Source: Symsagittifera roscoffensis
Taxonomy: Eukaryota > Xenacoelomorpha > Acoela > Convolutidae
NCBI RefSeq assembly: GCF_963678635.1
Contig: NC_087064.1
Location: forward strand, 29,428,189-29,492,188
Length of the DNA stretch: 64,000 nt
Direction of reading: 5' to 3'
Under the pieces are notes generated by a model. That model was not told where the DNA came from. It did not search any database and was given only the letters and a program-made list of their open reading frames with translations. Shown piece after piece: positions 40,721 through 52,600 of the stretch. The position numbers and the translations under genes are program-made. Position 1 is the stretch's first letter; each line of letters opens with the position of its first letter.

Positions 40721-41329
40721 GTCCATTTATAATCTGGTTTTATCCGCTTTGGGTGCCGTGGGACAATCTTGCTTAGTCATGCTGTGAGCTTGTGGTATCG
40801 TGGCTTTAGTAAGCTACGTTGGTTAGATTATATTTCCTTCCAAGCGTGCATGGAGAAAGTTTGAAACGTGTTAAAACAAGTTAGAGTTGTTATCAGTGAA
40901 AGCTAAAACTTATAATTTATTACTTAAACAATTCTTCGTGAGCGAGTTGTGTAATTGTGGAAAGAGGGTGGTTTATGGGCGAGTGATGAATTCAAATTTA
41001 TAAAACAAGCGTCTTGTAAAAAGGTAATTGTCAATTTATTGCTTTTTTTAGATAAATTTACTTCATTATTATTATTTTACTGCAGTGGAATTGTAAATTT
41101 ATGAATACACTGCTTTTGAAAATGAAAAATTTACTGCTTTGAACATATACTGCAATTTGTTAATTTGAATTTGGAAATTTTGAAGGCAGAAGTTGTTGAT
41201 TTTCATTTGGTTTTTTGCTGTTTTAGATATATGAATGGTGAAATCTAAAAAGGAGAAATGAAACATATTCATAATATGGTTAGCATGTTTTCGAATTTTT
41301 AAGTAAAATTATTGAATTAAACTTACAAG

Positions 41330-43024
41330 GGATTGTCGTCGGCAAAAAATCCATTTGGGAATTTAGTATTAACAGTCTCTGATGATGCGAGGAGTTTAGA
41401 AAGCATGCGGATGACCTTTTTAGACTGAAGGAGGGGCCAAAGAAGCTCGAGTGCTCGGATGATGTTCTGTTCTTCGTTATTCAGTGAGAATTCATTTGAT
41501 GTGTTTTGTATTAGGTTATATAATTTATGGTTGTATTAAGTTTTGTGAATGTATTCTAGAATGTAGATTGTAGACTTCGGTGGGTTGTATATATTCATGG
41601 GGGTTGATAGGTGAGATTCTTCGACATCAAGGGATTTGTTTAGTGGGCAGTATATACACAGTTGGATTATGGGGTCGTAAATTCTGAGGATGCCGTGGAT
41701 GTTAGTATTTAGGTGAAGTTTAGGAAATATGATGATGTGTTATAGGAATTAATAAGAGTGAATCTACGTTGTGTGTTTCGTGCTGGTGTGTTAGTTTTGT
41801 AGTGGTGTTGAATAAACTTATAATAAATGTATGTGTCGGTTTTTTTAGTGCGTAACTTTATCTCATGTGAATAGTGCAACGCACGTTCTTATGGTGTTAA
41901 GAATTGAAAAGTGAGCGAAAAGTGATTAAAATTATTGAAATAAAGATCATAAGCTTTAGTGTCTTTTAATGCTGTAGAAACTCTATTATTATATTTTTTA
42001 TTCATGCTGTTGATTAGAAATACATATTCTGATTTTATAAAATAAAATTGTTAATTGAGAGTTAAATCTTCATCTTCTTCTAAAACTGTATCTTCCATAT
42101 ATCGTCCCATAGCGTGATCGTAGTGGTTAATGGAAAATCTATTAGCTTTTTGGGCAACCAATCTATTTAATGTTTGTGGTAGTCCGATGGCTGTGAAATA
42201 AATTTCATGCAGTGCGGTAGTTAGTTGGTGAAATGGGGATTGATTTATTCCATTGTCTTCTGCATTATCATACAGACGGAGTGCTAGGGTGTTTGTGAAG
42301 TGATAAGGAGATGTCCATGATAGTGATGGGAACAGGCTATACTCTTCCACGTAATTCAGTTGGTGATCATTAGTGCTAAAATATTAGTGTAAATTATATC
42401 TAAGAAATTTTTTCGTATTAGTTTGCTGCGGGTGAAGAGAAAACAATCGGGGCGGTCGGGCATTTCGGTGTTTTCTCTTGAATAATCTGTGGGCTCGGGT
42501 TTTTTCTTCTGTGGAGGCTGGGTTGCAGGATTCGGAAGAGGATATGGAGTGTGCTAAATGATGAATCGTTAAAGTTTTATTATTTTGTGGCTGCTGTTGT
42601 AAGGTGATAAAATTATCAAACTCGTGCTCTTGTTCCTCAGTGACAGGATTAGAGGGATCGGGTTTATCACCACTCATAGGGGAGAGGATTGGGGTTGGAT
42701 CTGTGTAGGAGGAAGGGGCGGGTGAACTTTCTTCGGCTGTTGGAGTCTTGATTGATCGGAAGGAGGGTTGCAAAAAAGTGGAATTCTGTACTCGGAATTC
42801 TGGAGGCCGTGCTCGGAATTCTGGAATTCATCCAGGGTGTCAATATCTGAATTAATAAACTGTGAAATGGTGTTAGAAACTGTGTTTGTGGAATTATCAG
42901 AAACCATGCATAGTGAATTAGTAGTGACTGATGGCAAGAGGGACGACATGAGGTCAGAAGAGGAAATACGGAAGATTTGGCTGGGCGATTTGATGGGTAA
43001 AAAGAGAACGGTTGAGGGATCCAC
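41330..43024 (-). pseudogene. Ser/Pro/Gln-rich 3' gene of element C
   Basis: Counterpart of 37,129-38,590. Frames 42,674-43,024, 42,384-42,773 and 42,051-42,350 continue one another with frameshifts. The end near 41,345 reads N-F/K-F-P-N-G-F-F-A-D-D-N-P-L followed by GTAAGT. It is the uninterrupted version of the gene split in B: the equivalent of the target site is 42,945-42,950. Confidence 0.5.
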
Positions 43025-43036
43025 TCTGGCGGCTCA

Positions 43037-45340
43037 TCATGGGCTAAAAATATGGTTGTTCTGAGAACGGAAATTAGTGGTGTGTGGCTGTTCTATGATC
43101 TGTTCATATCTGTCATCTACGTTTGGTTGATGGACTACTATATGAGAAAATGGACTTTGTGGGTAGCTATGACTTGAAGAGGTGTACTTTGTTATCAATG
43201 TATGTCTATAATTTCGTGGTACTAAAAATAGTGAGTGGTTATTTCGGAAATTTGTAAATTGTGGTGCAGTCGGTGTTATATATTTTTTGTCTTGTGAAGT
43301 ATCGTATGTGTTTGGTGTGGTTGACAATTGATTATTATATTCACTTATTTGAGTGTCTAAAATGATTTTACTAATTGAGGCTGAAAATAAGCCAAAATAT
43401 CCTGCAAACAATCTGCGTGCTAAACTTTTGCTTGTTTGTTGACCTGTGTGCGTATAGCGCATGTGTTATAGATTCCTTTAAGTAATCAGAAAAGAAATTT
43501 TAAAAAGTTGATCATTGCGTATAAAATAGTTAATCTTTCTAAGATGTAATAGGGCCATCCTAGAAAGACGAGAAGTTATTTTTTAGGCTTACAAAACAAA
43601 AATTTTAATAGGGGAAATTTCTTGTGGACAGTAACTTTCGCTATTTAAATTTATATAGTCTTTTAATTCTTTAAAGTAGCCGCTGTAGTCTTGTGCGTAG
43701 ATGTCAGAAAATCCGCGGTTTCAGCAAGGTTTCTTAGATTTTGATCAATTAATTGTCTTTGAAGTGTGTCCATTTTCGTAAGAATTTCTTGAAATTGTTG
43801 AGTACGGATGTGATGTTGTAAGTCTGATCTTTGAATAGATACCTATCGATTGTAGATCTATATTTGGTTTACGAGCAAATGCTCTGATATTTTTTGGTAA
43901 AATTTTGTTAAAGGGTGGGATATGGGGTAAGAAGAAAGTTTTTATCTACATTCGGATATAGCTGTACTACAATGTGGCTTTTTTTGGATGCACGTGGGAC
44001 GGCTATATCCCAAAAATATCTGCGTCTGGAAAGTGTATCTACAAAATGTTTTTTATTTTTTTTAATAGAAAATAGGTATTCTTTTACATATAAACAAAAA
44101 CATATAACGGTGACACTTTTTTAGTACATGTGTAATACCATCGTATATTTCCTTCGTAGTCGATAAAAATTGATCTGTTTCCTAATATTAAAAATTCTTC
44201 ATAAGGCATTTTTAATACTACTAGTATTTGTTTTCGTTCTAGTTCGCATAAATGATGTAGTGTTTCTATTTCTGTCAAGGACATTTTTTGAAAAATGACT
44301 TATGAGTTGCGCCAAAATAAGTATTGTTCATCAGTGATAGTTCTTGTAAACGTGTGCTGCCTTTATCTTGTGGACGAAGTTTTCCACCAACATTTCCGTT
44401 TTTCAGAAAGGTTACTGGGTTATAGGAGTTTTCGTCGCTATAACTTTTGTATGTTTGATTTGGGTTAACTTTCATTTTTCCAGTTTTCATGTCGAAATCT
44501 TTTTCGTATTCGACAAGTATTTCTAATTACTGTGTTTTATTTTGTGAGGGTTTGTATTTGCAGGCGACTTCATTTTCGGGATATATTGGAAAACGTGTTA
44601 GTTTGTTTTCTTTTCCGTCAATATTTTTGTATTGATGATTAATAGATCTTATTTTATCAGAGGTGACTTGCGTGAATCTTTATCATTCTTGCGTGAATCT
44701 TTGCAACTTGAAATGTGCAACATGTGTATTCAGGGAACCAAACGATATCCTTGGTCATTTTTGCAAGATAAGCGTAATTCTTGATATAATCTTTTAAATC
44801 TCGTGTTAGCTGTACTTTTTCTTATTAAATATTCCAATCAGAAAACATTTTTTCTTGATATCCTTCATTTTTTTGTGTCTGCTTTGCAAGTAGAAGGCTT
44901 ATTTATTCCAATACGTGGTATGCGATTTTTATCGTGTAGATCATATGTTAAACGTCCGTGTGCGCCGTGGAATGGTTATTTATTGTCTAATTTTTCATGA
45001 CCTTGGTATCTTTCCAGTTCGGATTGATGAGCAGAGTCTGGAAGTACTTGAAAATTTACCAATTTTCGATTTGTGCCTTTATTTGTGGTTATTTTAAACG
45101 TTTAAAATCGTTTTTACAATCCTCAGGGCTTAGATGTAACAGTCTTTCAATGTTGCTTTGGTAGAACGATTCGTGATCGAGTCTATTTTTGTTTCCATTT
45201 GAGACATGGGAACAAGGTACTTTTTTTTCTCTGAGAACTCTGCTGTAAATTAATATCCTGTTAAGGTTGTAGCTCGAGCTTTCGATTACAATGCTACTAT
45301 ATTCGTTGTTTCTTTTTCTTGTGGTTCCGATTCGCATCGA
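43037..45340 (-). pseudogene. Env-like region of element C
   Basis: The frame at 45,089-45,337 (with V-P-C-S-H-V-S-N-G-N-K-N) starts a series continuing at 44,275-44,490 (GGKLRPQDKGST), 44,084-44,284 and 43,037-43,462. The last has a hydrophobic run (LFAGYFGLFSASI) and a 100-residue Ser/His/Pro/Thr-rich tail ending at 43,037. The layout suggests ectodomain, membrane span and cytoplasmic tail. Stops separate the pieces. Assignment to envelope is by position and layout only. Confidence 0.4.
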
Positions 45341-45509
45341 GTTACCTGACTTATTGCGTACATGTGTATTGTTTTTTGGTTATTTTCTTCGCAATCTTAG
45401 TGCATAACTAATCAATCTTGTGGTCTTGTTTGGGGGTAGGATTTTTGTGTGATGTTGGTTCTAACAGAATAAAAGGAAAAACAATTGTTACAAGTGAAAT
45501 TTTTATTAA

Positions 45510-45898
45510 AAAATACTGTGTGTATGATAGTCCTGAATATGGGTTATAAAATGTTATGTAGCCAAGTGTCTTTTTTATATACCTATTGTTTTTATAGATA
45601 AATTCTGTTGTTATAAGTAGGGGAGCTAAAGATTGAGCGGTTATGTTTGCTGGAGCTAGAGGTAGAGGGCGATGTACTAAATTATTTAATTTGACTGTAA
45701 TTTCAAACTTGTGAGTTACATTGTTTTGTGTTAAGATTTGTATTTTGTGTTCTTGTATGTCTTTGAGAAAATCGTGTCTGTTTTGTTATCTGATGAGTGC
45801 CCAATTATGTAATCTGTGGCTAAGAAGATGTTGACTAAATAAAGGAGGGGTTGCTACGAATGTATTCCAATTTAATCCATGAGGTATATTATCTGGCG
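45510..45898 (-). repeat. Partial second copy of the 46,254-46,736 ORF
   Basis: It repeats 46,265-46,640 almost word for word (GTGTATGATAGTCCTGAATA, GGGAGCTAAAG, GGTAGAGGGCGATGTACTAA), with a stop near 45,790. It lies on the other side of the duplicated tail block at 45,899-46,255. Confidence 0.8.
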
Positions 45899-46266
45899 CT
45901 CATCATGGCGGCTCATCATGGGCTAAATTTATGGGTGTTCTGAGAACGGAAATTAGTGGTGTGTGGCTGTTCTATGATCTGTTCATTTGTGTCATCTATG
46001 TTTGGTTGATGGACTACTATATGAGAAACTGGGCTTTGTGGGTAGCTACGACTTGAAGAGGTGTGCTTTGTTATCAAGCTATGTCTATAATTTCGTGGTA
46101 CTAAAGATAGTGAGTGGTTATTTCGGAAATTTTCAAATTGTGGTGCAGTCGGTATTTTATATTTTTTGTCTTGTGAAGTATCGTATGTGTTTGGTGTGGT
46201 TGACAATTGTTTATTATATTCATTTATTTGAGCGTCTAAAAGGATTTTATTAATTAAAAAATACAT
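45899..46266 (-). repeat. Duplicate of the env-like cytoplasmic tail block (43,028-43,400)
   Basis: It encodes the same tail (T-P-N-T-Y-D-T-S-Q-D-K-K-Y) with few changes and the same end. It is inserted between the two copies of the upstream ORF, so C carries a rearranged duplication. Confidence 0.8.
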
Positions 46267-46736
46267 GTGTATGATAGTCCTGAATATGGGTTATAGAATG
46301 TTATGTAGCCAAGTGTCGTTTTTGTATACCTATTGTATTTATAGATAATTTCTGTTGTTATAACTAGGGGAGCTAAAGGTTGAGCGGTTATGTTTGCTGG
46401 AGCTAGAGGTAGAGGGCGATGTACTAAATTATTTAATTCGACTGTGATTTCAAACTTATGAGTTACATTGTTTTGTGTTTGGATTTGTATTTTGTGTTCT
46501 TGTATGTCTTTGAAAAAATCGTGTCTGTATTGTAATCTGATGAGTGCCCAATTATGTAATCTGTGGCTAAGAAGATATTGACCAAATAAAGGAGGGGTTG
46601 CTACGAATGTATTCCAATCTAATCCCAGAGGTATATTATTGCTAAAAAATTCTCTATTTCTATCGTCTGTAGGGAAATGGTGTGGTTGAAGTGTGACATA
46701 TTGTTGGAGGTGTTGAAGATCGTGATAGAGTTTCAT
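46254..46736 (-). CDS. 160-residue ORF of element C, unknown function
   Basis: Intact frame from ATG 46,736. It starts M-K-L-Y-H-D-L-Q-H-L-Q-Q-Y, contains N-I-P-L-G-L-D-W-N-T-F-V and L-L-S-H-R-L-H-N-W-A-L-I-R-L, and ends near G-L-S-Y-T-C-I-F, where it runs into the duplicated tail block. In B the corresponding frame is riddled with stops. It could be the N-terminal part of the env-like protein or a separate structural gene. No family was recognised. Confidence 0.45.
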   Translation of the reverse strand: MKLYHDLQHLQQYVTLQPHHFPTDDRNREFFSNNIPLGLDWNTFVATPPLFGQYLLSHRLHNWALIRLQYRHDFFKDIQEHKIQIQTQNNVTHKFEITVELNNLVHRPLPLAPANITAQPLAPLVITTEIIYKYNRYTKTTLGYITFYNPYSGLSYTCIF

Positions 46737-46759
46737 GTAGTGACCAAGATGTATCTGAT

Positions 46760-47400
46760 GACATAATTATTGGGTCCTTTACCAATTTTGGTTCACCTTG
46801 TGTGAAAGATTGTGTCATCCAATGTGGGAGACCTTGTGTTGAAGTTGGGGAATTAAAAGGATTTTCATGAACTCGTTCGGATGTGCGGGTTGATCCTAAA
46901 TATTCCGATGGGATAATCGGAGTGTTTTGTTGTGAAATATTTTGTAATGGAGGAGGGTACTTTGAATTGTGTTATTGGAAAGGTCCAGAAGATTTGGGGA
47001 AGGTGATGAGGGTATATTAAAATGAACTCTGGGTGTTGTAAAATTTCTACTTCGTCTGGGATGTATTATTTCTCTATCTTTTGTAGTTGTTTGATTTTGA
47101 TTTTGACTAGGATGTTTTGTTCGGTGAAGATCTTGTTGAATAGAGGGATAGATGTTGTATGTTGGTTCGTTTTGCGGATTGCTTAGGGGTGCATGGCGAA
47201 CTACGGGTATTAAAGGTTCGGATAGTACTGCGTGTCTTTCTCCAAAATTGTAATGATTTTCTTGAAATGAAACGCGTGTTGATGATTGGGGTTGGTTTAA
47301 TTGAGTAGACGTTGGAGTTGTTGGGAATTCTTGGGATGTCGTAGCCGGTGGGGATTGTTGTGTTGATTGTTGATTAGCAATTTTGAAAGGTTCTAAGTAT
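46760..47400 (-). pseudogene. Pro/Thr/Gln/Ser-rich segment of element C
   Basis: Broken minus frames are rich in Q, T, P and S (for example T-Q-L-N-Q-P-Q-S-S-T). It continues the last 509-bp unit toward the 160-residue ORF and matches B at 19,140-19,700. Confidence 0.45.
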
Positions 47401-47965
47401 TGTTTCTTTTAGGAATAAAATCTAAGTTTTTTATAAATTTCTTCTATGGAAATAATTTAAAAAATTGTTGCGAATGCCTTTTTTTACGTTCACATATTAT
47501 TAAGATTAGAGAGACTAAAATGATGAAAAAGATTGCTAAAAGAAGAATTACGTCTTTTTTGTTAAATAGATGTCTTAACATTTAGTTAGTTGTTGAAATA
47601 ATGTACCTGAGGGGGTGGTCAAAGATATTGAGAAGCTGAAGTAGGTTTTGATTAGGGAATGAAATTTTACGAAAAACTGCGAAAAAATTATTAGGGGTGC
47701 ATGGCGAACTACGGGTAATAAAAGTTCGGATAGTATTGCGTGTCTTTCTCCAAATTTGTAATGATTTTCTTGAAATGAAATGCGTGTTGATGATTGGGGT
47801 TGGTTTAATTGAGTAGACGTTGGAGTTGTTGGGAATTCTTGGGATGTCGTAGTCGGTGGGGATTGTTGCGTTGATTGTTGATTAGCAATTTTGAAAAGTT
47901 CTAAGTATTGTTTCTTTTAGGAATAAAATCTAAGTTTTTTTATAATTTACTTTTATGAAAATAAT

Positions 47966-48091
47966 TTAAAAAATTGTTGCGAATGCCTTTTTTTTACGTT
48001 CACATATTATTAAGATTAGAGAGAATAAAAGGATGAAAAAGATTGCTAAGAGAAGAATTACGTCTTTTTTGTTAAATAGATGTCTTAACAT
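47966..48091 (-). CDS. Small membrane ORF, 41 residues (unit 2)
   Basis: ATG at 48,091. It has a basic N-terminus (M-L-R-H-L-F-N-K-K-D), about 20 hydrophobic residues, then C-E-R-K-K-K-A and a stop at 47,966. A single-pass topology with flanking positive charges is clear. The copy in unit 1 (ATG 47,581) has one T fewer in a T run and shifts frame after the C-E-R. It could be an uncleaved signal or anchor of the env-like protein, or an independent peptide. Confidence 0.4.
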   Translation of the reverse strand: MLRHLFNKKDVILLLAIFFILLFSLILIICERKKKAFATIF

Positions 48092-48474
48092 TTAGTTAGT
48101 TGTTGAAATATTGTACCTGAGGGGGTGGTCAAAGATATTGAGAAGTTGAAGTAGGTTTTGGTTAGGGAATGAAAAATTACGAAAAACTGCGAAAAAATTA
48201 TTAGGGGTGCATGGCGAACTACGGGTATTAAAGGTTCGGATAGTATTGCGTGTCTTTCTCCAAATGTGTAATGATTTTCTTGAAATGAAATGCGTGTTGA
48301 TGATTGAGGTTGGTTTAATTGAGTAGACGTTGGAGTTGTTGGGAATTCTTGGGATGTCGTAGTCGGTGGGGATTGTTGTGTTGATTGTTGATTAGCAATT
48401 TTGAAAGGTTCTAAGTATTGTTTGTTTTAGGAATAAAATCTAAGTTTTTTAGAATTTTCTTCTATGAAAATAGT

Positions 48475-48600
48475 TTAAAAAATTGTTGCGAATGCCTTTT
48501 TTTTACGTTCACATATTATTAAGATTAGAGAGACTAAAAGGATGAAAAAGATTGCTAAAAGAAGAATTACGTCTTTTTTGTTAAATAGATGTCTTAACAT
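48475..48600 (-). CDS. Small membrane ORF, 41 residues (unit 3)
   Basis: Same layout as the unit 2 copy, intact from ATG 48,600 to stop 48,475. Confidence 0.4.
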   Translation of the reverse strand: MLRHLFNKKDVILLLAIFFILLVSLILIICERKKKAFATIF

Positions 48601-48983
48601 TTAGTTAGTTGTTGAAATATTGTACCTGAGGGGGTGGTCAAAGATATTGAGAAGTTGAAGTAGGTTTTGGTTAGGGAATGAAAAATTACGAAAAACTGCG
48701 AAAAAATTATTAGGGGTGCATGGCGAACTACGGGTATTAAAGGTTCGGATAGTATTGCGTGTCTTTCTCCAAATGTGTAATGATTTTCTTGAAATGAAAT
48801 GCGTGTTGATGATTGAGGTTGGTTTAATTGAGTAGACGTTGGAGTTGTTGGGAATTCTTGGGATGTCGTAGTCGGTGGGGATTGTTGTGTTGATTGTTGA
48901 TTAGCAATTTTGAAAGGTTCTAAGTATTGTTTGTTTTAGGAATAAAATCTAAGTTTTTTAGAATTTTCTTCTATGAAAATAGT

Positions 48984-49109
48984 TTAAAAAATTGTTGCGA
49001 ATGCCTTTTTTTTACGTTCACATATTATTAAGATTAGAGAGACTAAAAGGATGAAAAAGATTGCTAAAAGAAGAATTACGTCTTTTTTGTTAAATAGATG
49101 TCTTAACAT
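48984..49109 (-). CDS. Small membrane ORF, 41 residues (unit 4)
   Basis: Same layout, intact from ATG 49,109 to stop 48,984. This is the first copy reached when reading element C 5' to 3'. Confidence 0.4.
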   Translation of the reverse strand: MLRHLFNKKDVILLLAIFFILLVSLILIICERKKKAFATIF

Positions 49110-49329
49110 TTAGTTAGTTGTGGAAATATTGTACCTGAGGGGGTGGTCAAAGATATTGAGAAGTTGAAGTAGGTTTTGGTTAGGGAATGAAAAATTACGA
49201 AAAACTGCGAAAAAATTATGAGGAGGAGGAGGAATATTTCGAGGTTGTCCTCATTGAAAAATATACTAATTTGAAAAAAAAAATTGAGAGGATTGAAAAA
49301 AGATATGAAATTTTTATCTTTCATAAAAG

Positions 49330-50000
49330 AAATCGGACTGCTTGGAAAAGAAGCATTTGAGAAATGATACGGTTCGTCGAATTATTTTTAGTTTTCCGTT
49401 TTGAAAATTGAGTGTGGATGGATTGTTTAATGATTACTGACATGTGGGTTGGGTATGGGCAATTTTTGGTTGAGGCAAATTCGGAGGTCTAGGAATGATT
49501 TTCCTAGTTTTGTTTTTGCTTATGAGATGATTGAGGGGTATTCAGGGATAATAAGTACTTTAGGCTAAATGATTTTTGCTTTAGGTTTTTTCATTTTTTT
49601 TCTTTGGGGAAAATTTGGAATTTAATTTGAGACAGTTTTGTTGATTTTTGTACTGGTTGATAGGGGAAGGTTACAACAGTTGAATTTTGTTTATTTCAGT
49701 TGCCAAATAAGAACTTGCTGTCTATTTTTGACCTGGAGGTCTCTTAGTTACAGTTTCATATATCATTGAAGTGAGCAATTTTTCTGCTAATGAAGTGGTG
49801 TCAGTATGGGGTGATGTTGAGAGATATTCGGATTGGCTAAAATTCAACTAGTCATTTAAGAGTAGTAGCATGAAATATGGAAAGAAGAACAATATTTCAA
49901 GTTCTAAAATATTCAAAAGGTTTATTAATTTGAGAGGGGCTTTCTTTTAAAATTCAACCTGATCTAATATTTTTTATTCTGGTATGGAGGTTTTGTAATC
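49330..50000 (-). repeat. Leader-like segment of element C, copy 1
   Basis: Shared with 61,880-62,270 (for example GGTTGTCGTTGGGTTGG nearby, TGACCTGGAGGTCTCTTAGTT, TTTTGTACTGGTTGATAGGG) and with B at 18,480-18,750. No conserved open frame. Confidence 0.6.
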
Positions 50001-50002
50001 TT

Positions 50003-51430
50003 TTATCTTTTCATGGTTGATTTTGGAGTCGTGATGGTTGTCGTTGGGTTGGTTTTTTTTGTTTCTTGTGGTATAACTTTTTCTTCTAATTTTCGATTAG
50101 TCTTTTGTTTTCGTGGTATTTGTTTATTAACATTATCAGAAGATTTTGCTGTGGTGTTTTTTGTTTCTTTAGTTTTTGAATCTGATAATTGTATTGAATA
50201 ACTCAATCCATGATTTTATTGGTTTTGTTCATCGTAGTTGTCGTGAACAATTTTTAGTCCTGTAAAGGACTACAATTGTGTTAATTCGCAAAGAGCGTGG
50301 CCTTTTGGGTAATATGGCAAAAGATTATTTCGGTGTTGAATTATTTCAATTTTGTTTGAGACAATAATTTTGTATGTTACATCAGTGGGTTTGTCAAAAA
50401 TTTGAAACAGTCCTTTTCGGATTGTTTGTAACTTTTTTGATATTCCTTTTTGTGTTATAAAAATTGGTATTAAGACCTATGTTCCAATTTTTAAATTTGT
50501 GTCTGTAAATGGTGAATTTATTTGTGATTGAACATTTTGTCTTTGTAATACTTGTTAAGCTCTTTTCTGGTAATTTTCTAATTTTCATTGTGTTTTTTAT
50601 CTCTGATCAAATTCCATTCGGTATGCGTTCCGGAGGCGAATTTTAAGAATTGTGGGTAATGAAAATGATCTTCTTCATGCGTATGTAGTTGAAGATTGTA
50701 ACGAACTGAATTTTTGGTAGGTTGACAATAACCTTTTGTTTTTTTGACGAATTTGCTGTAAACGTTATTGGGTTCCGTGGTTTTTGGTTAAAAACCATTT
50801 CATACGGTGTGATAATGCTAGAGATGTTGTTATCTGTGAGTTATAAGCTAAGGGAAATAACTTCACGTCTGTTGACCATTCGGTATATTTTGTATCATTT
50901 CCAAATATGTTACATCTGAGTATTCTTGCAGTGAACGATTCATACCTTTGACTAAACCGTTAGTCCATGGGGCAGGAGACTTTCGGGGCTTATGTTTAAT
51001 GTTGTAAAGATGACATAAAATTATAACTTCATTATTTATGAATTCAGTGCCATTATCTGTAACAACGATTTCTGGAAATCCGAGTTCTGCAATCTAGTGA
51101 TCATAGTGTGTTGTATATGCATTACAAAAAGCTACAGGGTTGAATGCTACATAGTGTGTAAATTCGTCGACTGAAACCATTCTAAATGAGTTTCCTTCTG
51201 ATGATGGTGATATTGGTCCTTTTGTATCAAAGAGATTCTGTGGTCGAAATATAAACCTTGTCCTTTAAAATCTTGCTTTTCTCCTAACTGTTTTTTTTGT
51301 GTGGGTATGGTTTATTTAAGTGACATGCTATGCAATCTTTACATGATATTTTTATCAATATCGGTGCGTTTGGAAAGTAAACGTTTGTATAAATTTTTAA
51401 TTTGTTTTTTTTTCTGATCCTGTATGTTCT
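50003..51430 (-). pseudogene. pol: Integrase of pol copy P1
   Basis: Reading down: the zinc-binding end (C-K-x-C-I-A-C-H, near 51,330), the core, the Glu region near 50,950 in broken frames, the His-rich L-H-T-H segment near 50,680, and a Lys/Thr-rich tail (50,003-50,206). Frameshifts and stops interrupt it throughout. Confidence 0.75.
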
Positions 51431-51947
51431 TTTGTGTTTGAGGAATGTAAAATATGAAATACTATGAGTATCATACTTAAAAGAAGACCAAGTAATTTTG
51501 CTTCGGGTGTTTGGTATTCCAAAATATCGGTGTTCTCTTTTATGGTTGCGTTATTAAATTTTCTGAAGTATCTAAGAAATATTTTATTCCCTAAAATTGT
51601 AATATCTGCTTTTACAGATTTTGTTTTATACTTTTGCCTAGATTTAAGTTTTCTAAAAACTGGGTCTAGATTTTGATATTTTTTGTAATAGATCCAAAGT
51701 TATCTTTTATGTGGCTGGTAAAAAATTGTTTCAAATTTCTTTTTTTTTGACAGAGGTATGCTATCTAGAGGGTCATGTAATTTGATTTATTGTGTATTTT
51801 GAATCTAATTCTGGGGTCCTGATAAATTCATATTATCAGTTAAGTTTTTCTTTTCTACTAAGGATAAATAAGGCTGCCATATACATTTTTTGTTCAAGTG
51901 GTTTTTGTTGTATATTGTTTTTGACCCATAATGAATATGGTATTGGT

Positions 51948-52600
51948 TTAAATGTGAATATGGTAATGGTTTATGGAGTTTCCTAATAAATCCACTTCGT
52001 AATGTTTGTTTTGGCAGTCTAGGTATACTGGAAAATAATGCAGATTTTTATTTGTGCATTTTCGAGGTCGGCTTTGATTGCATTTTTGCGTTCTACTCGT
52101 GTTGACGTTTCGTTTTTTGCAAGGAATAATTTTATATTTTGCGGTAGATCTACTGTCGTTTTCCTTGTTATTTTTTCGGGTGGTGTGTTCCGACTGAGTG
52201 TATGTGGAAAAGCAAGGTTTTTTTCCTGCAGTCCAGACTATGTTCAAGTTTGGAAATTTCATCAGGATTAATCGAAATCTATAAACTCTGTGGTTTGGAA
52301 TTGATTTTTGTGAGAATAAGAAATTTGCAGGTTTATGATCTGTAAATAAAACTGTTGGATGTTTTGATCCAAGGAATAAAAATTTAAATTCTGTGAGAGT
52401 ATTTATTATAGCTGTGTATTCTCGCATAAGTGTAGAGGATCTGATTTCTTCTTGGGTAAATAGTCTTGAAATTGCTGAGTTAAGATTCCTTTTATTTGTT
52501 CCTTTACGTGATTGTAATAATGATGCGCCGATGCGAAAGTTTGAAGCATCGCACATGGCATAGAGTGATTGGTCTGGGTCTGGACGCGTAATTGGTTTTT
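51948..52600 (-). pseudogene. pol: RNase H and connection domain of pol copy P1
   Basis: The frame begins M-C-D-A-S-N-F-R-I-G-A-S-L-L-Q (the first acidic RNase H block), then T-L-M-R-E-Y-T-A-I (Glu block), then L-F-T-D-H-K-P. The connection has N-I-V-W-T-A-G-K. This is the longest continuous RNase H frame in the window (202 residues). The sequence L-P-D-T-L-S-R present in P2 and P3 is altered here. Confidence 0.85.

Larger units (their letters stand above)
47185..49219. repeat. Four tandem copies of a 509-bp unit
   Basis: Units start (AGGGGTGCATGGCGAACTAC) at 47,185, 47,693, 48,203 and 48,712. The right two are nearly identical; the left ones differ by a few percent. Element B has a single unit. 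Each unit contains, on the minus strand, a short membrane ORF and the start of the Pro/Thr/Gln-rich region. Confidence 0.92.
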
